NCBI RefSeq assembly: GCF_000981585.1
Contig: NZ_LN831776.1
Coordinates: 6,431,187-6,495,186 of the forward strand
Source: Paenibacillus riograndensis SBR5
GTDB lineage: Bacteria > Bacillota > Bacilli > Paenibacillales > Paenibacillaceae
DNA: 64,000 nt
Direction of reading: 5' to 3'
Shown here: in pieces, positions 17,849 to 27,558 of the stretch
Layout: each line of letters starts with the position of its first letter
Numbering within the stretch: position 1 is the stretch's first letter
Notes under the pieces: model-generated
Told to the model about the DNA's origin: nothing
Seen by the model: the letters and a program-made list of their open reading frames with translations, nothing else
Databases searched by the model: none
Made by a program: the position numbers and the translations under genes

Positions 17849-17869
17849 GGGTAATCACGGCTTGCCGTC

Positions 17870-18739
<870 letters not shown>

Positions 18740-18742
18740 TCA

Positions 18743-20113
18743 TCATCCCTTCGAAATGTTTATATTTTCAAAATAAGAGCTGTACTTCACACTTTCGAGA
18801 ATCGCTTCCTGTATTCCGCCTTTGCGGACGAGCGGCAGGACCCCGGCTTTGTTCAGGCTGGCACGGGGGCTGTCACCGATACCGGAGCAGAGAAGAATGC
18901 GGCAATCACTTACAATAGAGATAATTTCTTGGAGCGTGGCGGCTTTGTCGCCGTTGCAGTCTGCTGTGCCGTGGCAGTACGCCTGTATTTTGCGGACACC
19001 GAGCAGCTGAACCTCCGCACCATCGGTATCGTAAACCAGGAATTCCGTGGCATGCCCGAAATGCTGATTGACCTTGTCGCCGCCTCTGGTAGCCACCGCG
19101 ACCCTGATCTTCGGTGCATTCTCCCGCAACAATCTCGCCTCCTTCGCTTGGACCCGTTCGCGGATCTTCACATCCAGCTCTCCTTGAAACAATGCTCTGG
19201 CTTCTGCGTTGATCACCGGATCAGCCTCCATCGCTTCCAGCGGGAAGTCCCGGTTGCGGTCCTGGCCCAGCAGCCCGATGGCGTCAGCCCGGCATTGCCG
19301 GCAGTGGCGCATCACCTTCATGCCGCCCTGTCCAAGAAGCTCCTGCAGATTGTGCAGTTCCTTCGGACGGGGCGCTTTGCGCCCGTCCTTCTCATACTGG
19401 CTGCCCGGAGCGATAATCAGCGGTGTTACGTTGTGCAGTGTGGCCCCGAGTTCTTTTACTCTTTTGGACACTGCGGGTAAATGATGATCGTTGACCCCAG
19501 GAATCATAATCGAATTCACTTTGACGAGAATCCCCAGCTTCGCCAGCAGTTCAAGCCCCCTCAGTTGGCGGCTGATCAGCAGTTCGGCGGCAGCTTTTCC
19601 TTCATAACGCACACCCTCGTCGAACACCCAGGGATAAATCGCTTGACCGACATCAGCATCGATAGCGTTGATCGTAATGGTGACATGGCGGATGCCAAGC
19701 TCCACAATCTCATCGATATGCCGGTACAGCGTTAACCCGTTGGTGCTAAGGCAAAGGGAGACATCGGGCACATTCTTTTTCACCCGGGCGAAGGTGTCGA
19801 ACGTCTGCTCCGGATTCGCCAGCGGATCGCCGGGGCCGGCAATGCCCACTACCGACAGCTGCATCAGCTGGGCGGCTACCCCTTTCACTTTGCGTTCTGC
19901 CTGCTCCGGGGTTAGCACCTCACTGACCACACCAGGCCTGCTCTCATTCACGCAGTCAAACTTGCGGTTGCAGTAATGGCACTGGATGTTGCAGGCGGGA
20001 GCTACCGGGATGTGCATCCTGGCATAAAACCGATGGGCTTCCTCGCTGTAGCAAGGGTGGCGGCTGATCTCCTCCTCTGCTTCACTTGATATACACGGCG
20101 ACGGCAGCATCAT
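18743..20113 (-). CDS. nifB: FeMo-cofactor biosynthesis radical SAM protein NifB
   Basis: A 456-residue NifB that fuses two Fe4S4 clusters and inserts the central carbide to make NifB-co. The radical SAM motif is CNIQCHYC with Cys41, Cys45 and Cys48, followed by NRKFDCVNESRPGVVS. The glycine-rich SAM contact GIAGPGDPLANPE is at about residue 90. Residues from about 340 (PKIRVAVATRGGDKVNQHFGH) form a C-terminal NifX-like domain, so this is the two-domain NifB. Being first in the operon is characteristic of Paenibacillus. An AGGAGGTGGGAA site precedes tandem ATGs. The control region with two GlnR-like sites lies upstream. Confidence 0.98.
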   Translation of the reverse strand: MMLPSPCISSEAEEEISRHPCYSEEAHRFYARMHIPVAPACNIQCHYCNRKFDCVNESRPGVVSEVLTPEQAERKVKGVAAQLMQLSVVGIAGPGDPLANPEQTFDTFARVKKNVPDVSLCLSTNGLTLYRHIDEIVELGIRHVTITINAIDADVGQAIYPWVFDEGVRYEGKAAAELLISRQLRGLELLAKLGILVKVNSIMIPGVNDHHLPAVSKRVKELGATLHNVTPLIIAPGSQYEKDGRKAPRPKELHNLQELLGQGGMKVMRHCRQCRADAIGLLGQDRNRDFPLEAMEADPVINAEARALFQGELDVKIRERVQAKEARLLRENAPKIRVAVATRGGDKVNQHFGHATEFLVYDTDGAEVQLLGVRKIQAYCHGTADCNGDKAATLQEIISIVSDCRILLCSGIGDSPRASLNKAGVLPLVRKGGIQEAILESVKYSSYFENINISKG

Positions 20114-20174
20114 TTCCCACCTCCTAAAAGTGACCTGATTAATAGAGTTTCTTTGTGCGGAACAATTAAACGAA

Positions 20175-20191
20175 TGTTATGTTTCATAACA
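20175..20191. promoter_or_regulatory. GlnR site II of the nif promoter
   Basis: TGTTATGTTTCATAACA matches the GlnR/TnrA consensus TGTNA-N7-TNACA perfectly and is a full palindrome. It lies about 30 bases downstream of the -10 box of the nifB promoter, where GlnR binding is known to repress nif in Paenibacillus under nitrogen excess. Confidence 0.85.
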
Positions 20192-20221
20192 AAAATTCGC
20201 TTGGCCGCTTTAATTAGTCTC

Positions 20222-20250
20222 ATCATATTTTCATTCCTGTACATCGTCAA
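20222..20250 (-). promoter_or_regulatory. nifB sigma-A promoter
   Basis: On the minus strand TTGACG (20250-20245), 17 bases and TATGAT (20227-20222) form a near-consensus sigma-A promoter about 110 bases before the nifB start. No sigma-54 -24/-12 element is visible, consistent with sigma-A-driven nif transcription in Paenibacillus. Confidence 0.85.
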
Positions 20251-20309
20251 TTGTATTCAGACTTAAAAAGCCCTGAATTTCCTTATGTTTGCAGTTTCGT
20301 CATATCATA

Positions 20310-20326
20310 TGTAAAGTTTTCTTACC
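20310..20326. promoter_or_regulatory. GlnR site I of the nif promoter
   Basis: TGTAAAGTTTTCTTACC fits TGTNA-N7-TNACA except for the last base. It lies 60 bases upstream of the -35 box, the position of the activating GlnR site in the two-site Paenibacillus mechanism. Confidence 0.65.
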
Positions 20327-20389
20327 TATACGTATCATGTTTCCGTTTCCATTGCAGCCATTTTCTATTGATATTTGTTCTCACAGGCA

Positions 20390-20418
20390 TTGACAACGGC
20401 TCTTAAGTCGTATATGAT
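20390..20418 (+). promoter_or_regulatory. sigma-A promoter of the riboswitch-terC unit
   Basis: TTGACA, 17 bases and TATGAT: consensus spacing and hexamers, about 40 bases before the riboswitch aptamer. It diverges from the nifB promoter. Confidence 0.85.
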
Positions 20419-20461
20419 ACTTTTAAGTCAACCATGTAACCAATAAAATTTAATATATCCC

Positions 20462-20559
20462 GTGAAGGGGAGTAGCTGTTAGATAAAATCGTCAATACGA
20501 GAACGTGAGGATGTTCTCCGGTTTTATCGGCAATGAACAATTGTTAGCGAGACCTTTAC
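20462..20559 (+). ncRNA. yybP-ykoY manganese riboswitch aptamer
   Basis: Class-defining blocks are present in order: GGGGAGTAGC after the left P1 strand GTGAAGG, two helical arms, then GCGAGACC and the right P1 strand CCTTTAC. P1 pairs GTGAAGG with CCTTTAC with one wobble. This class binds Mn2+ and usually turns on genes for Mn efflux or TerC proteins. The gene downstream is a TerC-family protein, which supports the call. Confidence 0.9.
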
Positions 20560-20614
20560 CAATCAGGTTAGACCTTTATTCCAAAGGGTGATCTGTTTGG
20601 TAAAGGTCTTTTTT
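20551..20614 (+). terminator. riboswitch expression-platform terminator
   Basis: GACCTTTACCAA at 20551-20562 pairs with TTGGTAAAGGTC at 20597-20608, followed by six T. The left arm is the same CCTTTAC that closes aptamer P1, so ligand-stabilised P1 and terminator are mutually exclusive: Mn2+ binding should allow read-through. Confidence 0.88.
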
Positions 20615-20689
20615 ATATATATTTGGTAAAAATATTGGTATATCAGGAATTTTGTACCGTATTTACATTCAATTGAGGAGGAAGCAGCA

Positions 20690-21517
20690 ATGGATTGGGG
20701 ATTATTATTAGAATACGGATGGGTATTACTCGTTCTCGTAGCACTGGAAGGGTTGCTCGCCGCAGATAACGCACTGGTACTGGCAATCATGGTGAAACAT
20801 CTTCCTGATGAGGAACGTAAAAAAGCTTTGTTCTATGGTTTGGCCGGGGCGTTTGTGTTCCGCTTCGGTTCGCTTTTCGTCATCTCATATCTGGTGGACA
20901 TCTGGCAGGTACAAGCCATTGGCGCCATCTATCTCCTGTTCATCGCGGGGAATCACATCTTCCGGAAAGTGCTGTTTAAGAAGCCTGTTACTGAAGAGGC
21001 TGCGGAAAGCGGCACTGAGGAAGCCGTACAAAAAAAGAAATCCAGCTTCTGGTTTACAGTACTTAAGGTTGAAGTAGCGGATATTGCGTTTGCCGTTGAC
21101 TCTATCCTCGCGGCCGTTGCGCTTGCCGTAGCGCTTCCGCCAAGCGGAATGGGCAAGATCGGCGGCCTTGACGGCGGCCAGTTCCTCGTTATTTTTGCCG
21201 GCGGCTTCATTGGACTGGTCATTATGCGGTTTGCGGCCTCATTTTTCGTCAAGCTGCTCCACTCCCGTCCAGGTCTTGAAGTTGCTGCATTCTTCATCGT
21301 TGGCTGGGTCGGCGTTAAGCTGGCTGTCATCACCCTGGCTCATCCGTCACTGGGTGTCCTGTCCGAGGACTTCGCCCACAGCACCTGGTGGAAAGCTACC
21401 TTCTATGTCGTGCTTGTCATTATTGCAGCCACCGGCTGGTTCATGAGCAGCCATAAAACGGAAGAGAATGTCGGTGAAAACCCTGTCCGTGAAGTGGATA
21501 AGCAGCTGGGCAAATAA
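20690..21517 (+). CDS. TerC-family membrane protein (YkoY/YceF-like)
   Basis: A 275-residue integral membrane protein of the TerC family with about seven hydrophobic segments. The two characteristic acidic motifs are in membrane segments: LEGLLAADNALVLAIMV near the N-terminus and VADIAFAVDSILAAVALA around residue 135. A charged loop (TEEAAESGTEEAVQKKKSS) separates the halves. Bacillus relatives, also under yybP-ykoY riboswitches, export manganese or metallate enzymes during secretion, so Mn handling is the likely role. An excellent GAGGAGGAAGCAGCA site precedes the ATG. It is monocistronic between the riboswitch and a strong terminator. Confidence 0.92.
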   Translation: MDWGLLLEYGWVLLVLVALEGLLAADNALVLAIMVKHLPDEERKKALFYGLAGAFVFRFGSLFVISYLVDIWQVQAIGAIYLLFIAGNHIFRKVLFKKPVTEEAAESGTEEAVQKKKSSFWFTVLKVEVADIAFAVDSILAAVALAVALPPSGMGKIGGLDGGQFLVIFAGGFIGLVIMRFAASFFVKLLHSRPGLEVAAFFIVGWVGVKLAVITLAHPSLGVLSEDFAHSTWWKATFYVVLVIIAATGWFMSSHKTEENVGENPVREVDKQLGK

Positions 21518-21546
21518 ATAGCAGCTGTTCATAGCCAGCCACATAA

Positions 21547-21584
21547 AAAGCCTGCTCCCCGCCTAATGGCGGGAGGCAGGCTTT
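21547..21584. terminator. bidirectional terminator after terC
   Basis: AAAGCCTGC...GCAGGCTTT with an internal CCCCGCC/GGCGGG stem and four-base loop. It is A/T-flanked on both sides and separates the convergent terC and SLH-protein genes. Confidence 0.85.
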
Positions 21585-21647
21585 GCTATTGCTCATAGTG
21601 TGGAGAATGCACTATGCATATGCTTTTTGAGAACGTACGCCTCCAGG

Positions 21648-24017
21648 CTACATACGCTGCCGCTGGCCAATGTTCTGGTCAACTTTGCCCTGCAGCTCCA
21701 CCAGCTTCATCAGAACGGTGGCAACGCCAGCTTTAGTTACATTTTGCTGCGGATTGAATTTGCCGTTGTCTCCCTGCATAAGCCCCAACTTCACAGCCAG
21801 CGCTACCGCACCTTTGTTTTTAATAGAGGCACTGTCACTAAAGCTGCTCACCGCCGTGTCATTTTCCAGGAAAACAGAGATTTTGCTGTATTGCAAAAAG
21901 GAGGCCAGCTGCACAGCGAGCTGTTCACGGCTAAGCTTATTGTCCGGCTGCAGCACAGTATCCTTGCTGATCCATTCGTGATTTGCGGCGAAGCTGACAG
22001 CCTTATAATATTCACTGTCCGGATTAACCCCGGCTACGGGCTTCTGTTCTGTTCCATTCGTGTACCCTTGGTAGCTGGATGTGGATGCTGCGGCAATATA
22101 GGTAAACCAATCCCCCACAGTGATTTCCTGATCCGGATTGATTTTGCCGTCAGCATCAGGGACAAGCACACCATACTTCACCAGCTCAGTTAATGCCTGC
22201 TCGGCTGGATGGCCTTTTAGGTCCACTGCCGCAGGAGTGCCCGCATTCTGACCGGAATAGGCGTTCACTTTCACCCATTTCCCCGTAGCGGCATCCAGTA
22301 CTTCGTACTGGTTCTGTTCGTTGACCGGCAGCGGACTGTAGACCAGCTTCACTTGCGGTTCTACATACCCAATATTGTTATATCCGCCTATGCGGTTGTA
22401 TTGCAGCTTCATGGCATAGCGGTCCTTGTAGCTCTGCATTGCCTCGCTTTGGGATATTGCCGGGGTTGGCTGCCCTTGTATCGTTGTGAAATCCGGATTC
22501 GCTGCAGAATAGCTTTCCAGCCTGCCGTAAATATCCATTGCCAGCGTTACACCTGTATCACTTACCGGGATACCGTTATAATAGCGCACAAATTGAAAAC
22601 GGAAGCCCTTGCCGTCCGGAAGCACACTCCATGTTCCACCATGCTCAGCCAGCTTAAGAACACTGCTGGCCTGATCATACAAACGGTTGACAAGTAATAT
22701 GGCTTGCTGCTTGGCTTCGGCCTGGGTCAGCTTCTTTCCTCCGGCAGGAGCTGGCTGTGGCTTCACATCCTTGCTGCCGGTAAATTGCTCCAGCTGATAC
22801 TGGTAGATTTGGCCGGTTGCCGCATCCACCTCTGCGTAAGAGCTGGCTGGAAACGCGGCCATGCGTGTGTTGCTGTTATCCCTCCAGGACAGCCTCCAGA
22901 CTTTTTGCTTCGTATTCGGGTAGCCAGTGCCCAACGATTGATTGTCCGGCTTGCGTTCTGCCGGAATGGCTACAACCTGCTGCACAAGCTTGGCAGCTTC
23001 TGCAGCGGTAATCTCTTTGCCGGTACCGGCCGCTTGAAACCGTTCCTTGGCCTGGGGCACAGCTTCATATGTTATCGGTAAGGCGGAGGCTTCAGCCCCT
23101 TCGTTGTCTATACTTTTACCGGTCTGGGCATTTATTGAATACAGCGATTGTTCCTGTGGACGCCAGCCCAGCACCCACTTCTCTATGGTGTTGTCCTTAT
23201 ACACCGGAATATAGTACAGGCCTACGGCAAAACCGTCCGTAAACTTCTTCTGCGCCGATTCCAAAGAAATAGCAGGTTTGGCGGATGGATACTCCGGCCC
23301 GGGGGCCGTCTTGCTGAATTGGAGAACATCGCCGTTGCCGTTTACAGTGACCGAGAGTACATCCGAAGCTGAAGGCAGGCCGTTCTTCAGGAGCTTGAAG
23401 TAGAAATTGTATTGTACCGTCCCGAAAAGGCTCCCTCCTACCGGATTCATGGCCTCATTATCCGACAGCTGAATATCATCAGGCCCCAGGGAAGGCGCCG
23501 CTTTGGCAATAAACTTCCGGGCCTGCTCCAGCGCATCGGCACGCGTCAATTTGGGAGGATAATAGGCATCCTGCTGCAAAAATGGATACGTGATATAAGT
23601 ATTGATTAAATCCCCGGTAAGCGCGTCAACCTGGGTCGAAAACCCATAGCTTGTGCCGCCAATCTCATAACTCCACGAAATATTCCAGATCATCTGATTG
23701 CTGCTGGGCGGCCAGGAATTGTCCTCTCCCAGACGGACACCGGATACCGTTGCATCCTTCAGAACCGGGAACAGCTCTCTGGTCTTGGCAACGGCTTGAT
23801 CCTCTGTGATTTTAGCTTTGGAAGGATCGGGGGTGACTGCGGCTTGTCCGCCAGCATCCATAACTGAAGGCACAGCAACCGCAGAGGCAGAGCTTGACTC
23901 GGCCGCTGCCAGTCCGCCAGGCAGCAGCAGGGTGAGAGCTACTGTAGAGATCAGCGCGGCTTTGACCGTGTGATGAACGAATGGGGAACTGTTTTTCGTA
24001 TGTTCATGTCTATCCAA
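21648..24017 (-). CDS. secreted YcdB/YcdC-repeat protein with SLH domains
   Basis: A protein of about 789 residues for the cell surface. A signal peptide (VKAALISTVALTLLLPGGLAAA, cleavage near residue 40) is followed by repeated YcdB/YcdC domains of PepSY-like character, each with a pattern such as ITEDQAVAKTRELFP...TGDLINTYI or LTQAEAKQQAILLVNRLYD. The last 200 residues hold about three S-layer-homology repeats (EQALTELVKYGVLVPDADGKINPDQEITVGDWF; AVALAVKLGLMQGDNGKFNPQQNVTKAGVATVLMKL), which normally anchor proteins to pyruvylated wall polymer. The molecular job is unknown. AGGAGG lies nine bases before the TTG at 24017; the ATG at 24026 abuts that site directly and is a less likely start. 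It is a single-gene unit. Confidence 0.82.
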   Translation of the reverse strand: MDRHEHTKNSSPFVHHTVKAALISTVALTLLLPGGLAAAESSSASAVAVPSVMDAGGQAAVTPDPSKAKITEDQAVAKTRELFPVLKDATVSGVRLGEDNSWPPSSNQMIWNISWSYEIGGTSYGFSTQVDALTGDLINTYITYPFLQQDAYYPPKLTRADALEQARKFIAKAAPSLGPDDIQLSDNEAMNPVGGSLFGTVQYNFYFKLLKNGLPSASDVLSVTVNGNGDVLQFSKTAPGPEYPSAKPAISLESAQKKFTDGFAVGLYYIPVYKDNTIEKWVLGWRPQEQSLYSINAQTGKSIDNEGAEASALPITYEAVPQAKERFQAAGTGKEITAAEAAKLVQQVVAIPAERKPDNQSLGTGYPNTKQKVWRLSWRDNSNTRMAAFPASSYAEVDAATGQIYQYQLEQFTGSKDVKPQPAPAGGKKLTQAEAKQQAILLVNRLYDQASSVLKLAEHGGTWSVLPDGKGFRFQFVRYYNGIPVSDTGVTLAMDIYGRLESYSAANPDFTTIQGQPTPAISQSEAMQSYKDRYAMKLQYNRIGGYNNIGYVEPQVKLVYSPLPVNEQNQYEVLDAATGKWVKVNAYSGQNAGTPAAVDLKGHPAEQALTELVKYGVLVPDADGKINPDQEITVGDWFTYIAAASTSSYQGYTNGTEQKPVAGVNPDSEYYKAVSFAANHEWISKDTVLQPDNKLSREQLAVQLASFLQYSKISVFLENDTAVSSFSDSASIKNKGAVALAVKLGLMQGDNGKFNPQQNVTKAGVATVLMKLVELQGKVDQNIGQRQRM

Positions 24018-24146
24018 AAAATTCATCCTCCTCAATATGATTCCATTAATCTTCTAAGTATAAAGATTCAAGCTTATTTTTTCCATATTTTATTTACGAC
24101 AGGAAACTACAGATGCACGGAACAAAAACGGCTGTGCCGTCCTCCA

Positions 24147-24450
24147 CGGGACAGCGCAGCCGTCTTGGTTCTAGCGTTACCTGGAGAACGACTCCCCATG
24201 AATCCTACGGCAACTCTTTAAGTGGAAAAAGGTTAACTAATTTGCCGAAGTACCCTACCCTCGGGCAGATGAAGTGGAAAAAGGTACACTAATTCAGCTC
24301 ATTTCGCCATTGGACCGGAAATGTAGCCCAATTAGGTTCCATTTTTCCACTTAACTCTCAGGATTTCTTAATTTCCGGAAAAATAAGTTCCCTTTTTCCA
24401 ACTAGCACCTGCGAAGAAGCCGGTAAGTAAGCGTTAGTTGAAATTAGGAT
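24147..24450. repeat. dispersed GTGGAAAAAGG repeat, uninterrupted copy
   Basis: This carries in order CGCAGCCGTCTTGG, GAACGACTCCCCATGAATCC, AGTGGAAAAAGGTTAACTAA, a second AGTGGAAAAAGGTACACTAA and an AAAAATAAGTTCCC block. The same order is found at 1545-1640 plus 3073-3250 on either side of the IS256 element. Confidence 0.8.
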
Positions 24451-24492
24451 ATTTAGACCGGCTCCCCCTTACTCGGCCTTCGCCGCCCCAGC

Positions 24493-24564
24493 AACGGTAT
24501 TTCTGCTGTTATTTCTGGGCTAACCGGCCTTCGGCACTCCAACAACGGTATTTCTGCCGTTGTT
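24493..24564. repeat. 51-bp hairpin array 3 (two copies)
   Basis: Two hairpins, AACGGTATTTCTGCTGTT and AACGGTATTTCTGCCGTT, begin at 24493 and 24544, again 51 bases apart. The linker (CTGGGCTAACCGGCCTTCGG) differs from those of the other arrays. Confidence 0.8.
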
Positions 24565-25041
24565 TCTGGGCAAGCTGGCCTTCGGCTTACGGCCGCAGGG
24601 ATCCCCACCGCTCCAAAATCAACGGGGGCGTTCTGAACACGAATCGCCCTATTCCTTCACGCTCTATCCGCAGCCGTTGCGGACAGGAGAGCCGCTATTG
24701 ATAGAAGATTCGTTTATTCCGCAGGACGGACTGAGAGGCCTTTATTTGTCCCTTTCCCCTTTATTTCAGGCTACATCGAACAATATAACGGCTCCTGAGT
24801 CCGTAACTGCTGAAAAAGTAAGATTTTTGGAAAAATAAGGGTTCCTCAGTCCGCTTCCGTCCGCGAATGGAGTCTAATCCTCCTGTAGAGCCCCATCCTC
24901 CTGCATCGCTTATATCCTCGGAGGCTTCCACGGTATCTACACTTTTTTACATTGAATAATTTCCTATACAACAAAAAAAGACCTCATCCGTCGATTCCGA
25001 CAGAGAGGCCAGTTGCGGGAGCAGCGCCCCAGTTCGCTTGA
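24565..25041. other. gene-free stretch with dispersed repeat copy B
   Basis: No gene is supported. At 24808-24980 it holds a diverged copy of the repeat at 8128-8285 (AAAAATAAGGG, GTCCGCTTCCGTCCGC, AGTCTAATCCTCC, final ATTGAATAATTTCCTATACAAC). Confidence 0.5.
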
Positions 25042-25794
25042 TTAACGCCGCCATTTCATAAATTTGTAATCCATAACATCCACCAGCAGGAACAGTACAA
25101 AACCGACCAGGCTGAACAGCATAATGCCTGCATACATCTCCGGATAGTCCAGCCGCAGCCAGGCATCCATGATGAAAAAGCCCATCCCGTGCTCCGTGCC
25201 GTAAATTTCGGTGAAAAACAAAACAGATATCGCGGTTCCGAGCGAGATACGGATCGTGCTGAGTATGACTGACAATGCCCCAGGCAGGGTCACATTCCAG
25301 AATTTCTGTCCTGTGCTTGCGCCGATACTGGTCAGGACATCATACGTGCTCTCGGGGATCGCCTTAACCCCGTCGCGCACGGAAATGATGACCTGGAACA
25401 GCAGAATCAGCATAATCATCAGCACTTTGGAGGTTTCCCCCAGACCGAAGAAGAGCATAACCACCGGCAGCAGCGCAATCTTCGGAATCGGATAGGTGAG
25501 GTATACTACCGGGTCCAACAGCCGGTTCCACAGCGGAGAACGGCCCATCAAGAGACCAATCAGCAGACCGATCAGCAAGGCCAGAAGCACGCCTTCGAAG
25601 ATCCGCAGCAGGCTGTATCCGACATTCAGGGCCACATCCTTGGCCCCCAGCTGGAACATGGCCTCATAGACTGCTCCGGGGCTGGGCAGAATCGGATGAT
25701 GCATCAGCAGATAGGCAATGTACCAGACCAGGTTCATGCCCAAAAAGACAAACAACAGCCGCAGCAAGTGTGGAAAACGCCGTTTTTTCACCAT
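25042..25794 (-). CDS. ABC transporter permease (SsuC/TauC-like)
   Basis: A 250-residue inner-membrane permease with about six hydrophobic segments and the EAA-type cytoplasmic loop (DVLTSIGASTGQKFWNVTLPGALSVILSTIRISLG), typical of the nitrate/sulfonate/taurine importer family. With the ATPase and binding protein encoded immediately upstream it forms a complete importer. The start ATG overlaps the ATPase stop by seven bases. The substrate is not evident; sulfonates, taurine or a pyrimidine/thiamine precursor are all family possibilities. It is the last gene of the operon. Confidence 0.9.
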   Translation of the reverse strand: MVKKRRFPHLLRLLFVFLGMNLVWYIAYLLMHHPILPSPGAVYEAMFQLGAKDVALNVGYSLLRIFEGVLLALLIGLLIGLLMGRSPLWNRLLDPVVYLTYPIPKIALLPVVMLFFGLGETSKVLMIMLILLFQVIISVRDGVKAIPESTYDVLTSIGASTGQKFWNVTLPGALSVILSTIRISLGTAISVLFFTEIYGTEHGMGFFIMDAWLRLDYPEMYAGIMLFSLVGFVLFLLVDVMDYKFMKWRR

Positions 25795-26564
25795 TTCGCA
25801 AGCATTACCTTTCTGATCCGTTTGCTCTGCTCAAAAAACTCATCACTGTCCCGCTTCTCCGCATGTTTCATGGCAAAGACAGATGCGTTGTCGAGGACTT
25901 CAGGGGTATCCTCTTTGGCTGATGGCATCACAACGATTTTTTGCCCCAGCAGAATCGCCTCTTCCACATCATGGGTGACAAACAGCGCAGCAGCCGGATG
26001 TGTCAGCCAATTATCCAGGAAAATCTGCTGGAGCGCTTCGCGGGTAATGGCATCCAGCGCGGAGAACGGCTCATCCAGCAGCAGGATCGCCGGCTGAATG
26101 GCAAAAGCCCGGGCGATCGCCACCCGCTGCTGCTGCCCTCCGCTCAGGGAGAGCGGGTAGCGGCCGGCGAGCTCAGCAATCCCCATTGACTGCAGCCAAT
26201 GGGTAATTTCCGCTTCCATGGCTTCCCTGTTCCCTCCAGCCGGGCGGGTAATCTTCATAGCCACCCGGATGTTATCGCGGACTGTTTTCCAGGGCAGCAA
26301 TCCGTAATTCTGCGGAACCAGCCCGATCAGCGTTCCCTGGTCATGCACGGATTTCCCGTTGAACAGCAGTTCACCCCCATAATCCGGCAGAAGACCTGCC
26401 ACCGCGCGCAGCAGCGTGGATTTCCCGCTGCCGGAGGGCCCGATAATCGTGTATATGCCATGCTCGGGCAAGGTTAAATCGACCTGCCCGAGAGCCTTTT
26501 GTCCGCTTTTATATTCCACTTGAAGTGCTTTGATGCTCAGTCCGCTATTTCTTAAACTGGACAT
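25788..26564 (-). CDS. ABC transporter ATP-binding protein (SsuB/TauB-like)
   Basis: A 258-residue ATPase subunit. Walker A is GPSGSGKST, the Q-loop is GLVPQNYGLLPW, the signature is LSGGQQQRVAIARA and Walker B is AILLLDEPFSALD, followed by the H-loop VTHDVEEA. The family is the nitrate/sulfonate/taurine group. The start lies inside the last 20 bases of the binding-protein gene in another frame, and the end overlaps the permease, so the three are translationally coupled. The 30-residue C-terminus after VVMPSAKEDTPE is typical of the group. Confidence 0.92.
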   Translation of the reverse strand: MSSLRNSGLSIKALQVEYKSGQKALGQVDLTLPEHGIYTIIGPSGSGKSTLLRAVAGLLPDYGGELLFNGKSVHDQGTLIGLVPQNYGLLPWKTVRDNIRVAMKITRPAGGNREAMEAEITHWLQSMGIAELAGRYPLSLSGGQQQRVAIARAFAIQPAILLLDEPFSALDAITREALQQIFLDNWLTHPAAALFVTHDVEEAILLGQKIVVMPSAKEDTPEVLDNASVFAMKHAEKRDSDEFFEQSKRIRKVMLAKW

Positions 26565-27558
26565 CGGAGATCACTTCTTCGGCCGGTATATTTTTGGTCA
26601 GTAGGCCTTTTTCCCGGGCCCAGGCAAATGCCGCTTCCACTTCTTTCACGTCCACCTGATTCGCCGGCAGATACTCCGGCACTGTAATCTGATCCTTCAG
26701 GGTATCCGGGTAGCCGACCTCCTTGATAATCAGATCGATATATTCGGATTGGTCGTGTGATTTCATATAAGCTACCGCTTCATCATAGGCGGCATACATA
26801 TCCTGAATAGCCTGCCCTTTGGCGTCTATTACGCTTTGCGGAAAGGCCAGCACAAACGGATTTATTCCGGCAGTCTTGGTAGAGCTGAGCACGCGCAGGC
26901 CTGCAGCTTTGCCCATAGTGACATAAGGCTCAGGCAATACAGCCGCATCCGCTTTTTGGTTTTTCAGCAGTTCCAGACGGGTTGGAATTTGCGGCACCTC
27001 GGTCACCTTTATGTCCTCTTCGGTCAGACCTGCCTGCTTCAGCATCATTGCCACCGTATATTGGGTTGAAGTGTTTTTGGACAGAATCACCGTCTTGCCC
27101 TTAAGGTCCTTCACCTCTTGGACTCCGTCATTTCCGGTCAGCAGATCGAACTCGCCAGTGGTAGTACTGGTGATCTTGACATCCAGCCCCGCTTCATTGT
27201 AAATCGAAATTGCGACCAAATCCGCGCTGATTCCATCCACCTTGCCGGCCTGGAAGGCCACATCACGGTCTTTGGCGCTTTTGAACGTCTGAATCTCCAG
27301 ATTCACGTTATGCTCTTTGTCGAAGCCCTGCTCGTGGGCAATAATGAATGGAATCGCATCAATCGAAGGTAAAAGTCCCAGTGTCAGTGCCGCCGCTTCA
27401 GCGGGTGCATCACTTGCAGCCGGTGCGTCTCCAGCAGCATTTCCTGTAGCAGGCGCGCCTGCATTATTCGTATTTGAGCCGCAGCCCACCGCCACCATAC
27501 TAATCGCAGCGACCAGCATAAACAGCATCATTAGGTGTTTCCAGTTTCTTCTCTCCAT
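26545..27558 (-). CDS. ABC transporter substrate-binding lipoprotein
   Basis: A 337-residue binding protein of the SsuA/NMT1/THI5-like family. The N-terminus is a lipoprotein signal (MLFMLVAAISMVAVGCGSN) with a Gly/Ala-rich spacer, so it is tethered outside the membrane. The mature part begins LTLGLLPSIDAIPFIIAHEQGF and shows family features (FQAGKVDGISADLVA, LKGKTVILSKNTSTQYTVAMML, KADAAVLPEPYV). The ORF can be read upstream to 27630, but the ATG at 27558 starts the signal peptide and follows GGAGG. It is the first gene of the importer operon. No desulfonation enzyme is linked, so the ligand stays open. Confidence 0.9.
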   Translation of the reverse strand: MERRNWKHLMMLFMLVAAISMVAVGCGSNTNNAGAPATGNAAGDAPAASDAPAEAAALTLGLLPSIDAIPFIIAHEQGFDKEHNVNLEIQTFKSAKDRDVAFQAGKVDGISADLVAISIYNEAGLDVKITSTTTGEFDLLTGNDGVQEVKDLKGKTVILSKNTSTQYTVAMMLKQAGLTEEDIKVTEVPQIPTRLELLKNQKADAAVLPEPYVTMGKAAGLRVLSSTKTAGINPFVLAFPQSVIDAKGQAIQDMYAAYDEAVAYMKSHDQSEYIDLIIKEVGYPDTLKDQITVPEYLPANQVDVKEVEAAFAWAREKGLLTKNIPAEEVISDVQFKK

